Below, piece after piece: positions 10,008-19,435 of a stretch of DNA of 64,000 nucleotides. A program made the position numbers and the translations under genes. The stretch comes from Deinococcus metalli (GTDB lineage Bacteria > Deinococcota > Deinococci > Deinococcales > Deinococcaceae), in the NCBI RefSeq assembly GCF_014201805.1, contig NZ_JACHFK010000014.1:44357-108356 (forward strand). Direction: 5' to 3'. The number at the start of each line of letters is the position of its first letter. Within the stretch, counting starts at the first letter, position 1. The notes below the pieces were generated by a model. The model ran no database searches. It had not been told where the DNA came from and worked only from the letters and a program-made list of their open reading frames with translations.

Positions 10008-10493
10008 ATGAACCGAATTGAAGCCACGCTCCTCGCCACTGACCTCAAATTTGCCATTGTCTCCACCCGTTGGAATCACCTGATCGTTGACCGTCTGGTC
10101 GAGGGCGCGGAACTGGCGTTTGTGCAGCACGGCGGGAAGACCGACAACCTCGACCACTTCCTCGCACCAGGGAGCTACGAAGTGCCGTTGATCGCGCGCA
10201 AGCTCGCGGAATCCGGAAGATACGACGCCGTGGTGTGCCTGGGGGCCGTCATCAAGGGCGACACCGACCACTACGACTTTGTGGCAGGCGGTGCGGCGAG
10301 CGGCATCCTGAATACGTCACTGCATACGGGTGTGCCAGTGGCCTTCGGTGTGCTGACCACCGATACGGTCGAGCAGGCCCTGAACCGGGCAGGGATCAAA
10401 GCCGGCAACAAGGGCGCCGAGGCCGTGCTGGCGATGATCGAGACCGTGAAGCTGCTGCGGCAGATTGTGCCTGGAGACGCTGGGGTAGCGTGA
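10008..10493 (+). CDS. ribH: 6,7-dimethyl-8-ribityllumazine synthase
   Basis: 161 aa. It shows VSTRWNHLIVDRLVEGA at the N-terminus, the PGSYEVPLIARKLAESG loop, CLGAVIKGDTDHYDFVA and the C-terminal NRAGIKAGNKGAEAV. It condenses the pyrimidine precursor with dihydroxybutanone phosphate and normally assembles into pentamers or icosahedra. The frame extends upstream without family residues; ATG 10008, preceded by CAGGAG, is the sensible start. It is the last gene of the operon and is followed by a hairpin with a T run. Confidence 0.95.
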   Translation: MNRIEATLLATDLKFAIVSTRWNHLIVDRLVEGAELAFVQHGGKTDNLDHFLAPGSYEVPLIARKLAESGRYDAVVCLGAVIKGDTDHYDFVAGGAASGILNTSLHTGVPVAFGVLTTDTVEQALNRAGIKAGNKGAEAVLAMIETVKLLRQIVPGDAGVA

Positions 10494-10510
10494 TTCGGGC
10501 AGACGGGCCA

Positions 10511-10535
10511 GCTGGATGCAGGCCAGCCTCTTTTT
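10511..10535 (+). terminator. Possible Rho-independent terminator after ribH
   Basis: GCTGG (10511-10515) and CCAGC (10523-10527) can pair across a 7-nt loop, followed by CTCTTTTT. The stem is only five base pairs, so it would be weak, but the position just after the operon is right. Confidence 0.45.
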
Positions 10536-10721
10536 CTGTCCGGTGTAACGGTTCAGCCGTCGGCCATCATTCACCCAGGCCGACGGGGATGAAAAGCATG
10601 CGCAGACTGCTCAGTGTGAAGATTCACCGGACGCTAAAGACCTCAATTATTCCGTGATGCCGTCATGTGGGGATACCTCGATTTTGCGCCCCTGAAGTAA
10701 CGCCCCGACAATGACAGCGAG

Positions 10722-11063
10722 GTGGGCATGGGACAGCGCAAGCGGTACACCAAAGAGGTCAAGCTCGCGGCCGTCAGGCTCGCTCACGAGCCCGACCAGC
10801 TATTCGCCGGCGTCTCGACCAAGCTGCGCATCAGCGACTCGTCCCTTCAGCGTTGGGTACGAGAATTTGAGCAGCAGGGTCAGTCATCCTTCCTGGGTCA
10901 CGGGAAGGCCAGCCTCACTGCCGAGCAGGCAGAGATCAAATGTCGATGGCGTGAACTGAGTATTGCCCGTCAGGAACATGATGTGTTGAAAAAAGCCATG
11001 GCCTGTCTTGGCCAGGACAGCACCCGTATGGGGCTTGGCCGCTTCTTCGCTAAGGAACAGTGA
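10722..11063 (+). CDS. IS3-type OrfA
   Basis: 113 aa HTH protein (GQRKRYTKEVKLAAVRLAHE; LRISDSSLQRWVREFEQQG) followed by a coiled-coil stretch ending in EHDVLKKAMACL. The A6G run in the LKKA codons matches the frameshift site of IS3 elements. The frame is open, but the OrfB it should fuse to is broken, so the element is probably dead. Confidence 0.75.
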   Translation: MGMGQRKRYTKEVKLAAVRLAHEPDQLFAGVSTKLRISDSSLQRWVREFEQQGQSSFLGHGKASLTAEQAEIKCRWRELSIARQEHDVLKKAMACLGQDSTRMGLGRFFAKEQ

Positions 11064-11470
11064 AGCGCTTCGAATTTATCGACGCGCACCGACTCGAGTT
11101 CCGCCTGGACGTCATGTTCTTGGGCGGAACGGCACCCGTGTGGGCCTGCCCCCTGCCAGATGCTGGACGTGACCAGAAGCGGGTACGCAACCTGACGAGG
11201 AAGGCCGATGAGCCCCAGACGTGCTCAGGACGACGCCCTGAGCACGGAAATCCAGCAGATCCACACCCGAACCAAAGGGCGGTATGGCGTGTCCGGTGTC
11301 CACGCAGAGTTGTGGGAGCACGGCATGCTCCCGGCAGCGGGTCGCCCGACTGATGTCCGCGACGGGCCGCAGAGGCAAGGGGCACCGAACCTCCACGCAC
11401 ACGACCCCCCACAACGAGGCCCACCCATATGCCGCCATGAGTTGCCTGCTCCTCAAGCGATTGACGGCTG
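11060..11470 (+). pseudogene. IS3-type OrfB remnant
   Basis: The start (VKRFEFIDAHRLEFRLDVM) and a second stretch in another frame (LSTEIQQIHTRTKGRYGVSG, then VHAELWEHG) are recognisable as the N-terminal part of an IS3 OrfB. At least one frameshift separates them, and the catalytic integrase core is absent. Confidence 0.65.
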
Positions 11471-11732
11471 TGTGAAGATGCCGTCTAGCACGCAAGATGA
11501 AGATGCCAAGCGAGCTTTGAGTCCCAGTCGGAGGCTGGTGTTCAGGAGGCCCTGTGTCGCCTTCATGTCGACCGGAGTCAGGACACCGTAAGGGCAGTCC
11601 TGGCATTGTCCCGGCATCAGGCAGGACACCGGAGCCCGCTTGCGCTGCTGTCACGACGCGCCTGATTTCAGACGGCGGGTCATCCCCCTTCAGGTTCCGC
11701 GTTCTGCGCGCCCCTTCGCCCAGGAGAATCAC

Positions 11733-12725
11733 ATGAAGCACGCTCTTCCTGCCACACTCGTACTCTCGCTTCTCCTAGCCGCGTGCGGGAGCACGTCGGG
11801 CTCCCTGACCCCCGCGTCGTCCCAGACCCTGAGCGGCACCATCACCAGTCTGAGCAGCGACCGTAGCGCCCTCACCGTCGCCGGCACCACGGTCAAGCTC
11901 ACTGCCAGCCTGCACGCCCTGTCTGGGGCGACGGCCATCCGAAAGAACGGCACGGCCAGCACCGCCCACGCCCTGAGTGTTGGTCAGAACGTGACGGTTC
12001 AGGAAACCGGCGGCGTCGCCACCGAGGTGGACGTAAACGTAGAATTGCGAGGTCAAATCTCGTCGGTCGGGGCCACCAGCTTGGTGGTGGCTGGCCAGAC
12101 AGTGAACGTCGATGCGGGTACCCGCATCGAACTCGCCAGCGACGACGATACCGCCGCCACTGCCCACGTCCTGGCTGACCTGACCGCCGGCACCTTTGTC
12201 GAGATCAGCGGGCAGCGTGACACCAGCGGTGCGATTCTGGCGAGCAACATCGAAGCGAAGAGTGCAGAGGAACTGCACCAAGACGGAGAGAACGAGGACA
12301 GCGAGGTCAAGGGAGAGGTGACCAATCTCGATGCCACCGCCCATCTGTTCACGGCCAATGGCACCACGGTTTCGTATGACCCGGCGACAGTCGCGGGCAC
12401 GCTGGCACCGGGCGTCGCGGTGGAGGTGGAGGGGCAGTTCGACGCTGCCACCGCTGTCCTCAGGGCCAGCAAGGTTCGTGTCGAAAGCGATCAGGAAGAG
12501 CACGAGGGGATCCGTGCGGGAGCGGTGGTGACGGTAGAAGCGCGGGTAGAGTCGATGGATTCGGCCTCGCAGACGTTCACGGCACGGGGGCTGACGGTTG
12601 GATATGCCCGGGCGACGGTGAAGGGTCAGGTGACGCTCAGGGCCGAGGTGAAGGTGAAAGGCACGGTGGACGCCGCCACACCCACCCTGATCCATGCCAG
12701 CACCGTGGTGGTCGGGGACGACTGA
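11733..12725 (+). CDS. DUF5666-like repeat lipoprotein
   Basis: 330 aa. A lipoprotein signal peptide ends in the lipobox LLLAAC (Cys about residue 17). The rest is built from repeated beta-rich units of about 65-70 residues, each with a GTITSL or GQISSV-type strand, a VxVEGQFD-type strand and a final VLRASKVRV-type strand. This is the layout of DUF5666 proteins, whose function is not known to me. CAGGAG lies 9 nt upstream of the ATG. It is expected to be anchored at the outer leaflet of the cell membrane. It stands alone between an IS remnant and decayed DNA. Confidence 0.85.
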   Translation: MKHALPATLVLSLLLAACGSTSGSLTPASSQTLSGTITSLSSDRSALTVAGTTVKLTASLHALSGATAIRKNGTASTAHALSVGQNVTVQETGGVATEVDVNVELRGQISSVGATSLVVAGQTVNVDAGTRIELASDDDTAATAHVLADLTAGTFVEISGQRDTSGAILASNIEAKSAEELHQDGENEDSEVKGEVTNLDATAHLFTANGTTVSYDPATVAGTLAPGVAVEVEGQFDAATAVLRASKVRVESDQEEHEGIRAGAVVTVEARVESMDSASQTFTARGLTVGYARATVKGQVTLRAEVKVKGTVDAATPTLIHASTVVVGDD

Positions 12726-13154
12726 ACGCCGCTTTTCCATACGGGGTTGGGTTCATAGCGCAGCGACTCGACGTCCACTCTTCAGTGGTTCCCGCCACGT
12801 GTTGAAATCTATACAGACGGTGCATGTCTTTCCGCGATTTTCTGTCGGCTGATACAGCAAATTTCCAGCCCAGCGGTTTGAATTGATACCCTGCGAATAC
12901 CGCTCTATAGTGAAGAAATCAAGGTGGCCTTCGGGTCGCCTTCTTCGTTGACAGCGCTACGCTCATGGCTGCTCGTTCGGTATCAGCAGCGGCATAGCCC
13001 CACCCTACGCCGTCGAACAGTCCACAGATCCCGGCGATCCCCGCTCTGGTTACTCTGGAATCGCGTCGGGTTCGTGGGTGCCGGGGCGTGGCCAACGGAA
13101 GCCTGCCGCGCTCTGCACCGCCCCATCCGACTCCCCCCGGAGCGTCCACCCACG
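12726..13154. other. No gene; AT-richer patch with a promoter
   Basis: From about 12780 to 12930 the sequence is clearly less GC-rich than its surroundings and contains a sigma70-like promoter (12883-12911). No credible coding frame follows. Confidence 0.5.
12883..12911 (+). promoter_or_regulatory. Near-consensus sigma70 promoter without a gene
   Basis: TTGATA (12883-12888), a 17-nt spacer and TATAGT (12906-12911). A GAAGAA...TTCTTC hairpin with a CTTCGG-type loop follows within 40 nt. No convincing ORF lies downstream. It could drive a small RNA or be the leftover promoter of a lost gene. Confidence 0.5.
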
Positions 13155-13330
13155 TCACGCCATGAGCGGCGCGAACGTGGCAATGTCTTCCGCCACAGCC
13201 TGCCGAACCGGCGTGTAAGTCAGCCCCAGCTGGTTCTCCGCCTTGCTGCTGCCAAACCGGAGCCCTGCGGCCAGGTGGCGGGCGCTGTTGCCGGTGAAGC
13301 CCAACATAGGCGGCAGGCTCGTCCACCGCT
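13155..13330 (-). pseudogene. C-terminal remnant of an NAD-dependent epimerase/reductase
   Basis: On the minus strand the codons for AGLRFGSSKAENQLGLTYTP, followed by VRQAVAEDIA, match the usual C-terminal end of extended-SDR sugar epimerases and dihydroflavonol-reductase-like proteins. The Rossmann domain and catalytic YxxxK are absent, and the upstream frame loses similarity. Only the tail of the gene survives. Confidence 0.5.
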
Positions 13331-13571
13331 CGCGTGTCTTGAGCCGATCCCGGAATTGTGGCCAGGTCGGCGGGTCTGACGGGCGAAGGGTCGAAGCAAT
13401 CCTGGCTCGATACGCGCTGGGCGCAAGATGTTTCAGCGAGGAGTGCGGCCTGGGGGATGATCGTCGTCCCTTCAGAGTTCGATCTTCTCGGCTGCCGACC
13501 TCGAACCACGCAGCCGGCGTCATGCCCACCGAACGCCCTCCTACGCTTGGCCTACCGATCCGCTGCACGCC

Positions 13572-13675
13572 TTATTGATAACGGCCTAGCTTCGCATCGA
13601 CATGACTGCTTGCGTCATGTGCTGTACGGATCGCAGCAGACACGGCTTCATGCAGACCAACGCCGTTATCAATAA
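13572..13675. repeat. MITE-like segment with perfect 14-bp inverted ends
   Basis: TTATTGATAACGGC (13572-13585) is repeated inverted as GCCGTTATCAATAA (13662-13675), enclosing 76 bp that contains a smaller CATGAC/GTCATG hairpin. The right arm overlaps the stop codon of the gene at 13669. It could be a miniature transposable element, a terminator-type structure or a recombination site. Confidence 0.6.
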
Positions 13676-14142
13676 TTGGGAGGTGGCAGGTGGATCAGGC
13701 GGCCCTTGGCATCACTGGCCAGTTGCAGCACTGGCACTGAGATCTCCACCACCTGCTCGGTCAGCTGTACCCGCACGATCACCTGCGGCAGCGGCCCCCC
13801 CAGCGCGCCCGGCGCATTCAGCCGACTCTCGAAGGGCCGCACGGCCTCTTCTGCCTGGGGCTGATCCTGCATCTGCTGGAGCAGCCGCTCGCTCAGGATC
13901 GTCCGGCGCGCTCCCGGCTTCAGCCAGTGGATGACCGGATACCGGTATGGCGGCCGAGCCAAGGCCCTCCACCCAGCCGCGCGCAACACCACTGAATCAA
14001 TCAGCACGTCCTCGCGGGTGCGGTTGACCACCTCCAGCGCCCGGGTGCACATCAGCACCTCGCCTCGCCGTACCAGGGACTCGATCTCGCCGAGGACGAT
14101 GAGTCCGGCCTGTGCTGCCAGTACGCGGTCTTCCTTGTCCAT
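13669..14142 (-). CDS. Hypothetical protein, 157 aa
   Basis: I do not recognise the family. The sequence starts MDKEDRVLAAQAGLIVLGEI, has no signal peptide or membrane segment, and has protein-like composition with alternating beta-type stretches (VIVRVQLTEQVVEISVPVLQ). Its TGA lies inside the right arm of the 14-bp inverted repeat, so the last codons may have been altered by that insertion. No operon partner is present. Confidence 0.55.
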   Translation of the reverse strand: MDKEDRVLAAQAGLIVLGEIESLVRRGEVLMCTRALEVVNRTREDVLIDSVVLRAAGWRALARPPYRYPVIHWLKPGARRTILSERLLQQMQDQPQAEEAVRPFESRLNAPGALGGPLPQVIVRVQLTEQVVEISVPVLQLASDAKGRLIHLPPPNY

Positions 14143-14540
14143 GGATGGCGCAGTCTAGCGCCCTACGTCCGTCCCAGCGCGCCTCCCCCTGTTGCCAGCA
14201 CGCGCCCAGAACCCCCGTGCTCCCGCGCATACCAGACGAGATCAGGGCCCTTCCCTGGCCAACCTTGTGTGGCACCTCGCGCCCTATCTGCCCCACGTGC
14301 TGATGCGCGAGGACACCTGGGTGATAACGAGTTTCATATCCACCGCCTTGGACTGCTCCAGGGCGGTGTGGCCCGGCGAGCTGCAGAATGCCGTGGTGCG
14401 ACGCCAAGACAGGTCAGACCACCCTTGAGCCAGCTGATGCCTGCGCCAGGCCGCAGGCGACGCCTACCCACAGGAGGAAAACCATCCACAAGAATGTAAT
14501 GGAGATAAATGAATGTTAATGATCTGCCATACACTGAGGC
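14143..14540. other. No gene recognised
   Basis: About 400 bp between the hypothetical gene and the response-regulator pair. It should contain the promoter of the latter; the AT-rich stretch TGTAATGGAGATAAATGAATG near 14494-14515 is the likeliest place, but I cannot define elements. Confidence 0.4.
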
Positions 14541-15008
<468 letters not shown>

Positions 15009-15081
15009 ACACCCGTCATCGGGCCATACATCAATGCTTCATGAACACTGGTGTAAAGCCTCTTGGCTTCTACCCTACGGC

Positions 15082-15531
15082 ATGCCAAACGCAGCCAGTG
15101 ACCTCGCGGTGGCTATCCAGGCGCGCCCTTTGCGCGTCCTGCTCATTGAGGATGACGCCGGTGACGCCGCGCTGATGGAAGAGGTCTTCGGTCAGCATGC
15201 AGAACGGGTCAGTCTCGACATCAGTCCCAGCGTCCCCCAAATGTTTACCCACCTGCGCACGCCTGGTCTCCCGCGGCCCGACGCGCTGCTCCTAGACCTC
15301 CATCTGGCGGGTCACTCCGGTCTTGACGTACTGGTGGAGCTCAAACGTGATCCGCAGCTGCATCACCTCCCCGTCGTGATCCTGAGTGGTTCGGATGATC
15401 CGAAGGACATCGCGCGGGCGTATCAGGAGCATGCGAGTGCGTACCTGATCAAGCCCTTCACGCTGGATGTCCTGCAAGCGCAGATCGACGCGTTCGTGAG
15501 CTTCTGGCAGTGCTGCAGCGTCATCGGCTGA
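15082..15531 (+). CDS. Rcp1-like single-domain response regulator (second copy)
   Basis: 149 aa receiver protein: LRVLLIEDDAGDAALMEEVF, Asp in DALLLDLHLAG, VVILSGSDDPKDIARAYQEH and Lys in SAYLIKPFTL. It resembles the preceding protein along its whole length, so the pair looks like a tandem duplication. The frame extends 16 codons upstream; the ATG at 15082 (MPNAASDLAVAIQ) matches the length of the first copy better. The role is phosphorelay from a kinase, probably phytochrome-like, that is not in this window. Confidence 0.87.
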   Translation: MPNAASDLAVAIQARPLRVLLIEDDAGDAALMEEVFGQHAERVSLDISPSVPQMFTHLRTPGLPRPDALLLDLHLAGHSGLDVLVELKRDPQLHHLPVVILSGSDDPKDIARAYQEHASAYLIKPFTLDVLQAQIDAFVSFWQCCSVIG

Positions 15532-15754
15532 CGCTCACAGTTCTGGGCACAGCGGCATTCCTGACTTGATAGGGAAGCTCGGCCTGCATGCTGTAGGGGT
15601 GGCACCAGTTCCACGCCTACCCGCTGTGCGGGACTTCCAGGGCGGTAAACAGCCCTCATGACCTGGCGCGTCCCATCACCCTCATCCGTGGGCCCCAACC
15701 GGCTGCCTGCGGCGGCCGTGGCGTGGCTGACTGAGTCCGGCCGCCCTTCGTCCG

Positions 15755-15907
15755 TCACACGCCACCCAGCAGTACCGCGACGGACAGTCCGAGCCGCACC
15801 CACATGACCCACCAGGGTGCCTGTCCGTGCAGGGCCAACAGTGCATTCCACACCGCGGCAATCAACAGGGACGCCGAAAGGATCACGACGACCACCAGGT
15901 CAAGCAT
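15755..15907 (-). CDS. Small two-helix membrane protein, 50 aa
   Basis: The frame MLDLVVVVILSASLLIAAVW continues through a short loop (NALLALHGQAPWW) into a second hydrophobic segment (GLSVAVLLGGV). TGGAG lies 7 nt upstream of the ATG. The hydrophobic pattern and SD make a real gene more likely than chance. I do not recognise the family; it could be a small stress or holin-like peptide. Confidence 0.5.
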   Translation of the reverse strand: MLDLVVVVILSASLLIAAVWNALLALHGQAPWWVMWVRLGLSVAVLLGGV

Positions 15908-16706
15908 GCGCTACTCCATCACGCCTGCGCTTGCTTCCCAAACCACGCGTGTACGGCCTACCATCGCCCGGTTCAGGAGCCTATCCGTACACCACCGCAG
16001 CGCGCTGCGGTTCCCTGCCGGAGCACCGGACAGATCTTCCCGCGCGTCCGCAGGGTCAAATCCCGCCTCCGAACCTGCCCCAGGACGGTTCATGGTCAAG
16101 ACTGTCAACTCGGCACCGTCCTCGCCACACGCACCACTGTTCCATCGGCGATGGGCTTCATGTTGACCCCGACGAACTCCGCCGGGCCGCGGTATGTGCC
16201 TGCCTCCTTCGTCCGGAGCGAGCACGGCCTGCCCACCGAGCGCCGGCGCCCTGAACCGGTACCAGTCACCGAGACTGAGCTGGCCATCTCGTCCCCAGAT
16301 CTCCGGGAGCGCCTGCGCGTGGCAGATCCGTCACGGGGCGACCCTGCTGCTTGCGGCGCCCGGCCCTCTGGAACCGTCCTGGCCTACCGTCCACCTGGTG
16401 GAGAAGCCCGCGCTGCGTCATCCATCTGACCGCGAGCTGCGCCGGGACAGGCGCGTCACGTCATGACGACGGGAGTCAGAACGATCCCTGGGGGGCTGAA
16501 CCATATCGAGTTCCACCTGAGACGTCTGAGGCCGCGTCATGACGTGACCGTTGACTCTGCCTGGGGATCGGTACCGGGTGAGGGGAACCGGGCGGAGCGG
16601 CGGAAGCACAAGCGCGTCTCCTCTCCCCCTTACACCGTGCCTTGCCAACAAAGGCCTGAGAACTCCTCTTTCTCAGCTCAAGCTGATCAGCCCGAACCTG
16701 CGACCA
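15908..16706. other. No gene recognised
   Basis: Nearly 800 bp of GC-rich sequence. Open frames exist, but their translations are rich in Arg and Pro with no motif, as expected of non-coding high-GC DNA. It may contain decayed coding sequence that I cannot identify. Confidence 0.45.
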
Positions 16707-17204
16707 TCAGGCCCCACCTACCAACCGAATCCCCTCCGCAGACCGGCGCACCCGGATCTCCGTGAAGTGCCCCGCCGCATCCACCGCCGCCTGCACCGAC
16801 CCGAGGCTGCGCATGATCAGCACCAGCTGACGCACCCGCAGCGCCGGCAGCCCCAGGAACGCCTCCAGCGTTGCGGCCGAGACGTGTTCCTGTCGCTGCA
16901 AGAGCTGGTACATCAGGCGCTGCTGCACCCGCACGCCCGGCAGGCACGACTCGGCCCGGTCGTTGATCCACTCCGCCTGGCCTTGAGGTGTCAGTACCAC
17001 CGAGACCAGCATCGCGTCCCCCTCCTGCCGGTACAGCAGGACGCTCCCGGCCTCCCGAAGTTCCACCAGAGCCCGGCCCACCGACAGGACGTTCACCCCC
17101 TGCGCCTCAGCAAGCGCCCAGGGGACGAACGCGTGGCCCGGCACCTGCAACCAGGCCAGGGCCAGCTCGTCCATGATCGCAGCGCGCACGTCCCGTGGCT
17201 TCAT
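16707..17204 (-). CDS. Hypothetical protein with winged-helix-like halves
   Basis: 165 aa from the ATG at 17204 (a GTG lies two codons upstream). The pattern of helix, helix, AEAQGVNVLSVGRALVELRE and a following beta hairpin (GSVLLYRQEGDAMLVSVVLT) is that of a winged helix. A second similar unit follows (QEHVSAATLEAFLGLPALRV). A duplicated DNA-binding domain is my inference. The upstream GAGGTGG may act as SD. It resembles in style the protein at 18585. Confidence 0.6.
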   Translation of the reverse strand: MKPRDVRAAIMDELALAWLQVPGHAFVPWALAEAQGVNVLSVGRALVELREAGSVLLYRQEGDAMLVSVVLTPQGQAEWINDRAESCLPGVRVQQRLMYQLLQRQEHVSAATLEAFLGLPALRVRQLVLIMRSLGSVQAAVDAAGHFTEIRVRRSAEGIRLVGGA

Positions 17205-17585
17205 GTCCACCTCACGATACGGCCTCGGTACAGGAGTCCCAGACGGCGTCAGTGCCGCGTCCGCTGCCCCCCTTTCTCAGTCAGCGGCAGAACCTCGACC
17301 GCGAGATCGCGGGGCAGGAGATTTCCTGCGATCAGTGGTGCGTTCTGACTCCCGTGGACGGCTTGGTCTCTGCGGTCGCCCTGCACGCCACCAGCCAGAT
17401 CCTGCAGGGCATGCATCCGGCACAGACTGGTGTACGGGTGACCAGCCGCGTGCTCACCGGGATGGTGCCTATACTGCTCGCCGAGACCTGCGAGGTCATG
17501 CACGCCCCTGCTGGCAGGACAGGCGTGTTTGGTGGCGGGACGTGGCCGCGCGGCCCAGCCCGACCGCCCTGCTGGAGGCACGCTG
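17205..17585. other. No gene recognised
   Basis: Between divergent genes. An open frame on the + strand is long, but its composition is not convincing apart from a short stretch (LTGMVPILLAETCEV) that could be a relic of a regulator N-terminus. Confidence 0.4.
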
Positions 17586-18002
17586 ATGATCTACCACCGC
17601 GTCCAATACGGCCCCGATGCGACCGACAGTTTCATGGTCGTCCAGGGCATGGTGGCCCTGATCGGCGAGGGCGGCACCGTGACCCTCCCGGCCGGCATGG
17701 TCTGGCCCGGCTCCCGGGCCTTACCCGACTCCCTGATGGATCGGCTCCAACTGGCCGAATCGCAGCTCAGCGCACGGGCACGCACCGCGCCCTGCTGGGC
17801 CACCCCGCGCGATCTTGAGGTCGCGGTCGCCCTGGTGATGGTGCAAGTGCTGCGCTCCGGCCCCCTGGATCACCGGCTGGAGGTTCTCGCGCAGCAGCTC
17901 GACGTGAACGGGCAGGCGGTCGAGACGACTGGTCACCTCTTGGGCGCGGCCCGCGAGTCCGTGAACAAGCGGATGCCTCGCTACCGCGTGACCCCTGACT
18001 GA
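17586..18002 (+). CDS. Crp/Fnr-like DNA-binding protein, probably degenerate sensor
   Basis: 138 aa from ATG 17586. The C-terminal part HLLGAARESVNKRMPRY resembles the recognition helix of Crp/Fnr regulators (the RESVNK signature), and the region before it (DLEVAVALVMVQVLRSGPLD) fits the dimer helix. The N-terminal cyclic-nucleotide-like barrel is much shorter than in normal Crp proteins of about 220 aa, so effector binding is doubtful. It could be a shortened gene; upstream sequence shows no intact remainder. Confidence 0.55.
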   Translation: MIYHRVQYGPDATDSFMVVQGMVALIGEGGTVTLPAGMVWPGSRALPDSLMDRLQLAESQLSARARTAPCWATPRDLEVAVALVMVQVLRSGPLDHRLEVLAQQLDVNGQAVETTGHLLGAARESVNKRMPRYRVTPD

Positions 18003-18043
18003 TCCACCCCGTCCCCAGCGTGGAGCCGGGGCCGTCGACGAGA

Positions 18044-18264
18044 ATGCCCATTCCCAAGAAGTACCCCTCCAAACCCCGATAGGAACCAAGCAAACCCACC
18101 CGCCTGACCTCGCCACGCTTGCCGAACTGGCGGCAGCGAGCCTGAATCCGGGTTTGGCCCACCCCGTGGCGCTGTTCGACGACCAGCACGGCGGCACGTG
18201 CGGCACCTGCGGTCTGTTCGACCGCGCCGCCGTGCCGAAGGCCCCCGATGACAACACCATTTGA
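18044..18264 (+). pseudogene. Frameshifted small protein with a CxxC knuckle
   Basis: An ATG at 18044 opens MPIPKKYPSKPR and then hits a stop. In the neighbouring frame a protein-like stretch continues (DLATLAELAAASLNPGLAHP, later GGTCGTCGLFDRAAVPKA) to a TGA at 18262. The single CGTC pair suggests a metal-binding knuckle as in small phage-type proteins. A frameshift between the two parts is the simplest reading. Confidence 0.4.
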
Positions 18265-18584
18265 CCGCCCGCCGCCCTCATCCCCCGCCCAGGCCGGGGC
18301 GCGCGGGTGAGCTGAGCAACTCACCTGCGTGACCGCACAGGACAACGAGGACGACAGCACGAATGGCGGCATCGCGGCCGCCCTGATGCCAATGGCCAGC
18401 TCCCGCGACGTTCACTTGGCCGACGAGGCTCAGCGCTTCGAAGACCAGCTCGCGGCCGGGATCGAGCAGCAGCTAGCGATCACGCCAGACGACACGGGCC
18501 AGGGTCGGTGCGCGCACGCTGCCCCGGTGGGTGGTGAATGCCACCTTCAGCACGTTATTCAGCGGTTCGTGCTAGCACCTGGGC
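18265..18584. other. No gene recognised
   Basis: About 320 bp before the next gene. Short frames on both strands are not protein-like. Confidence 0.4.
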
Positions 18585-19109
18585 ATGCCTTCTGACGTTG
18601 CTGCTCCGGACGAATGGACGCCGCACCCAGGCTCAACCCCCTCCCTGATCCTCTCCCTCCTGGATCCCATCGATGCCCGCCCCCTTCCCGCGCTCCCCGG
18701 AATCCAGCCGAGCGCCCGCTACACGGCCACGCACCGGCTCCATGTGGCGGGATACCTCGCACGACACGAGCAGCCCGGTGAGACCGAGGCCCGCTGGACG
18801 GTCACCGAGACCGGCCAGCGCGCCCGGCAACGCTCGGAGACTGGCCTGACAGTTCGTCAGGCGCGTGTCCTGCTGCTCATTCCACCCCATGGCATCACGG
18901 CTCAGACCTTGACCCGTGCGTACAACGCGCTGTACGGCGACCATGCCCGCGAGCTCATGTACCAGTCGCTGGCTGCCCTGCAGGGCTTAGGGGTGCTCCA
19001 GCGGTCGTCCTCCCCCGCGAAGTGGACACTGACGGTTCTGGGCCGAACCCGCATCCGTGACGCGGCCTTCCGCCTGACCCTGGACACCCCAGCTCCTGGC
19101 CCCTCCTGA
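18585..19109 (+). CDS. Hypothetical winged-helix-like protein, 174 aa
   Basis: Starts MPSDVAAPDEWTPHPGSTPS. Two repeated units are visible: one ending HVAGYLARHEQPGETEARWT with VTETGQRARQ, and one ending SLAALQGLGVLQRSSSPAKW with LTVLGRTRIR. Each looks like a winged helix with the helix-wing rhythm of MarR or PadR-type domains. I do not recognise a named family. A strong perfect hairpin lies 66 bp after its stop and could end the transcript. Confidence 0.6.
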   Translation: MPSDVAAPDEWTPHPGSTPSLILSLLDPIDARPLPALPGIQPSARYTATHRLHVAGYLARHEQPGETEARWTVTETGQRARQRSETGLTVRQARVLLLIPPHGITAQTLTRAYNALYGDHARELMYQSLAALQGLGVLQRSSSPAKWTLTVLGRTRIRDAAFRLTLDTPAPGPS

Positions 19110-19174
19110 TTAATTGCCCAACGCACACATCCACCGGTCGCCTATCAGGGGCCGTTGGCCACGGATCCCCCGTA

Positions 19175-19230
19175 CGTCCAGCCGACATCTTCCCAGCTGG
19201 GCTCGCGGCTGGGAAGATGTCGGCTGGACG
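19175..19230. terminator. Perfect 23-bp hairpin
   Basis: The arms at 19175-19197 and 19208-19230 are exactly complementary (core CCAGCCGACATCTTCCCAGC) around a 10-nt loop. There is no T run. It may terminate transcription from 18585, or it may be a mobile palindromic repeat. The length and perfection are unusual compared with other hairpins here. Confidence 0.6.
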
Positions 19231-19435
19231 CCGAACCCCACCCGAACTGGTCATCAGCGCCGGATGATCCAGGCAGGTTGGGCTTTGTCGACAACCTTAC
19301 GGGAAACCCCACCGCGCCCAGCCTCAGGGGGGCGTGCATGACGCCAGGACTTCATGACAGCCCCGAACTCACCGCATCCCCCACCACCCACACCGACCCC
19401 GCGCCGAGGCTGACTTCTCCACTAGTGATACCTCC

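Larger units (their letters stand above)
10671..11470 (+). mobile_element. Decayed IS3-type element (copy B)
   Basis: The left end (GGGGATACCTCGATTTTGCG) is followed by an intact OrfA and a broken OrfB. The first ~160 bp match the fragment at 6224 in the same orientation. No right terminal repeat is recognisable. It is the right-hand member of the pair that brackets the riboflavin operon. Confidence 0.7.

Noticed and set aside
13572..13675. Integron attC site
   Set aside because: The ends lack the GTTRRRY/RYYYAAC cores and no integrase or cassette array is present.
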